Positions 6,741 to 8,237 of a stretch of DNA of 8,237 nt are shown piece after piece (positions within the stretch are counted from its first letter, which is position 1; every line of letters begins with the position of its first letter). A model generated the notes under the pieces. It worked only from the letters and a program-made list of their open reading frames with translations, was not told the origin of the DNA and did no database searches. A program made the translations under genes and the position numbers. Location of the stretch: contig CAMCYT010000111.1 of the NCBI GenBank assembly GCA_945885485.1, positions 1-8,237 on the forward strand, written 5' to 3'. Source of the DNA: Prosthecobacter debontii. GTDB taxonomy: Bacteria > Verrucomicrobiota > Verrucomicrobiia > Verrucomicrobiales > Akkermansiaceae.

Positions 6741-6881
6741 CCTAGAAACAGAAATCGAACCGCCGATGAACACAGATGGACGCAGGTAATGAATGAGTAA
6801 GCTGATCTATTCGCGCATACATTAGATGAATCAGAATCTCTGAAAATTAACGCTTATCTGCGGTTCATTTTCTCATCTAGG
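6741..6881. repeat. 141-bp imperfect inverted-repeat element with 10-bp-period arm
   Basis: The left arm (6741-6771) starts CCTAGA and contains GAACCGCCGAT. The right arm (6852-6881, read in reverse complement) starts CCTAGA and contains GAACCGCAGAT, with a shared AGAAA in between and one gap. The left arm runs into three 10-bp units: AACCGCCGAT (6758-6767), GAACACAGAT (6768-6777) and GGACGCAGGT (6778-6787). The element fills most of the 228-bp spacer between gspF and the xylanase gene. It is too small to encode a transposase, so it resembles a palindromic repeat or a small non-autonomous element. I recall GAACACAGAT/GAACACGGAT-like repeats as common intergenic sequence in Verrucomicrobia and related phyla. 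Confidence 0.6.
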
Positions 6882-6912
6882 TTTACCCCACTTTTACTTG
6901 GCCTATGACACC

Positions 6913-8052
6913 ATGAACTCTAACACATATTCGCGTAGGAGCTTCATCCATGGTATTTCCGCGAGCGGTCTTCTCCTCGCTGCACCGCACGCGCTAGCAC
7001 AGTCAACGTCCCTTCCCTCCCTCCGCACATTGGCGAGCGGAAAGCCGCTGATGGGAGCCGCCGTACCAACTGATTTTGAGAAATCCCTCAACGCGGAGGA
7101 AACCAACATCCTCTCCACGCAGTTCGACAGCGTCACTCCAGACAACTGCATGAAGTGGCAGGTTCTTTGCCCCAAGGAAGGCGAATATCGCTTTGAGCAC
7201 GTGGATCAACTCATTGCCTTCGCTACTAAGAATAAGCAAAGCGTGGTGGGACATACGCTTCTCTTCAATCGGGATGGCGACTATCCGAAATGGCTTTTCC
7301 GCGACGGCGAGAAAGAGGCCAATGCCAAGCTCGTCTGGAAACGGATCGAAGATCATGCGGGGAAACTCATGTCGCGATACGCCGGACGTATCGATTCCTG
7401 GGATGTTCTCAACGAATTCATCGAAGTCCCCGCACCCGGATACCGTGTGACCGATCTGACCCGAGTGCTCGGAGCCGATTACCCAGAGCGCTTATTCAAG
7501 ATCGCGGCGGAAATCGACCCCAAGGCGAAGCTGACTTATAACGATTTCTCAGTTGAAAATCCACAACGCCTCAAAGCCATTCTCGCCTTCGTGCGCTCAC
7601 TCCGGGAGAAGGGCTGCAAGATCGATGTCATAGGCAGCCAAAGCCATCTCGAGATCGGCGACAAATCAGCCGAAAATCTAGACACCATGATCAAACAATT
7701 CGCGGCAGATGGATTTCGTTGCGCCCTCACCGAACTCGACGTCGATGTCATTCCGAGAAACGCCTACTGGAATCCGAAAACCCGTGAAGAGGCGAATAAA
7801 CAGAATCCCTACACGGAAGGTTGCCCCGCCGAGGTGCTCGATCGGCAAGCGGCGCAATACCGTAAAGTCATGGAGATCGTCATGGCCAACTGCAAACATG
7901 TTGATCGCGTGACTTGGTGGGGAATTTCCGACCGCCACAGTTGGCTCAACGATTGGCCATGGAAGCGAGTCAACCACGGCCTACTTTTCGACAGCGAAGC
8001 CAAACCCAAACCCGCGTTTCACGCAGTAGCCGAGGTTCTGGCGCGAAAATAG
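6913..8052 (+). CDS. GH10 endo-1,4-beta-xylanase-like enzyme, Tat-exported
   Basis: Glycoside hydrolase family 10 barrel, expected to cleave beta-1,4-xylan with retention of configuration. The 379 residues start with a Tat-type signal: SRRSFIHG (Arg8-Arg9), a hydrophobic stretch, and a likely cut after ALA at 27-29. Family landmarks: DNCMKW (77-82), GHT (113-115), WDVLNEF with acid/base Glu168, KLTYNDF (206-212), GSQSHL (241-246), LTELDVD with nucleophile Glu274, WWGISDRHSWL (335-345), and LLFDSEAKPKPAF near the end. The stretch after GHT reads LLFN where typical xylanases have LVWH, with about two extra residues before PKWLF, so the substrate site is atypical. No carbohydrate-binding module is seen. 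The ATG at 6913 is preferred over the in-frame TTG at 6898 because it gives a standard short Tat n-region. No ribosome binding site is visible. Similar repeats flank the gene on both sides. Confidence 0.93.
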   Translation: MNSNTYSRRSFIHGISASGLLLAAPHALAQSTSLPSLRTLASGKPLMGAAVPTDFEKSLNAEETNILSTQFDSVTPDNCMKWQVLCPKEGEYRFEHVDQLIAFATKNKQSVVGHTLLFNRDGDYPKWLFRDGEKEANAKLVWKRIEDHAGKLMSRYAGRIDSWDVLNEFIEVPAPGYRVTDLTRVLGADYPERLFKIAAEIDPKAKLTYNDFSVENPQRLKAILAFVRSLREKGCKIDVIGSQSHLEIGDKSAENLDTMIKQFAADGFRCALTELDVDVIPRNAYWNPKTREEANKQNPYTEGCPAEVLDRQAAQYRKVMEIVMANCKHVDRVTWWGISDRHSWLNDWPWKRVNHGLLFDSEAKPKPAFHAVAEVLARK

Positions 8053-8054
8053 AC

Positions 8055-8095
8055 TGCTTGCCAAATGTCCTTTCGTGAAAGGGCGGGCAATAGCA
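8055..8095 (+). terminator. Imperfect hairpin just after the xylanase gene
   Basis: A long imperfect stem begins 2 nt after the stop codon. TGC/GCA (8055-8057 with 8093-8095) and TTGCC/GGCAA (8058-8062 with 8086-8090) form the outer part. CCTTT/AAAGG (8069-8073 with 8078-8082) forms an inner hairpin with loop CGTG. No T-run follows, so it is not a classical intrinsic terminator. It may protect the 3' end of the transcript or end it in another way. Confidence 0.4.
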
Positions 8096-8130
8096 TCAGG
8101 GTCATCCAGCTAGGGAGAGTAGGGAGTTTG

Positions 8131-8160
8131 AACCACGGATGAACGCGGATGAACACGGAT
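8131..8160. repeat. Three 10-bp-period repeat units (GAACACGGAT family)
   Basis: AACCACGGAT (8131-8140), GAACGCGGAT (8141-8150) and GAACACGGAT (8151-8160) are exact 10-bp tandem units. They belong to the same family and orientation as the units at 6758-6787 upstream of the xylanase gene. Such repeats are typical intergenic filler in several environmental phyla, from memory. Confidence 0.7.
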
Positions 8161-8186
8161 CAGAAATCAATAATTGGTGCCGACGA

Positions 8187-8231
8187 TGAGTTTTAACCCT
8201 ACCATTGCGGCTCATTAAGCTGAAAAACTCA
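8187..8231. other. 8-bp inverted repeat at right edge, possible hairpin
   Basis: TGAGTTTT (8187-8194) and AAAACTCA (8224-8231) are perfect inverted copies 29 bp apart. The spacing is long for a terminator. It could belong to a gene or element that continues beyond the window. No coding region is supported in 8053-8237. Confidence 0.3.
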
Positions 8232-8237
8232 CCTTCA

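Noticed and set aside
8215..8237. 3' end of a reverse-strand gene entering from the right edge
   Set aside because: A reverse frame does end in TAA at 8215, but only six codons are visible, too few to support a gene.
1..8237. tRNA, rRNA, riboswitch, prophage or transposase genes
   Set aside because: No cloverleaf-like arms, conserved RNA motifs or transposase/integrase signatures were seen on either strand.

Overview
This window is an ordinary stretch of bacterial chromosome with every confident gene on the + strand. Two housekeeping genes and two type II secretion / type IV pilus genes are each interrupted by an accessory insertion, and a secreted xylanase gene lies at the right end. The mixture suggests a Gram-negative polysaccharide degrader of the Verrucomicrobiota/Planctomycetota kind: a Tat-exported GH10 enzyme, GspE/GspF-type machinery, few Shine-Dalgarno sequences, and intergenic 10-bp-period repeats of the GAACACGGAT type. 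This assignment is an inference from general style, not from a marker gene.

Layout: (1) 2-1636, the C-terminal part of isoleucyl-tRNA synthetase (ileS), cut by the window edge and carrying an in-frame repeat-rich insertion near 836-948. (2) 1688-2221, a small nucleotidyltransferase-fold protein. (3) 2335-2934, lipoprotein signal peptidase (lspA), with extra loops next to its active site. (4) 2935-3068, a spacer with small hairpins. (5) 3069-4784, a GspE/PilB-type assembly ATPase. (6) 4826-5409, a mazE-mazF toxin-antitoxin pair with a possible self-regulated promoter. (7) 5422-6684, the GspF/PilC-type inner-membrane platform protein. (8) 6685-6912, a spacer holding a 141-bp imperfect inverted repeat. 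(9) 6913-8052, a GH10 endoxylanase-like enzyme with a Tat signal. (10) 8053-8237, a hairpin, a 10-bp-period repeat and a further inverted repeat.

Functionally, IleS and LspA are an often-seen neighbour pair (translation and lipoprotein maturation). GspE and GspF are the motor and membrane platform of one pilus or secretion assembly. The nucleotidyltransferase gene splits the first pair and mazEF splits the second, which looks like accessory genes settling between co-oriented core genes. The xylanase could be secreted by Tat and possibly then by the type II system, but the sequence does not prove that link.

I found no clearly new biological system. The best leads are short tandem repeats that have entered coding sequence (a heptamer array inside ileS, and another covering the lspA stop), the mazEF insertion with paired palindromes in its promoter, and an atypical substrate-site motif in the GH10 enzyme.
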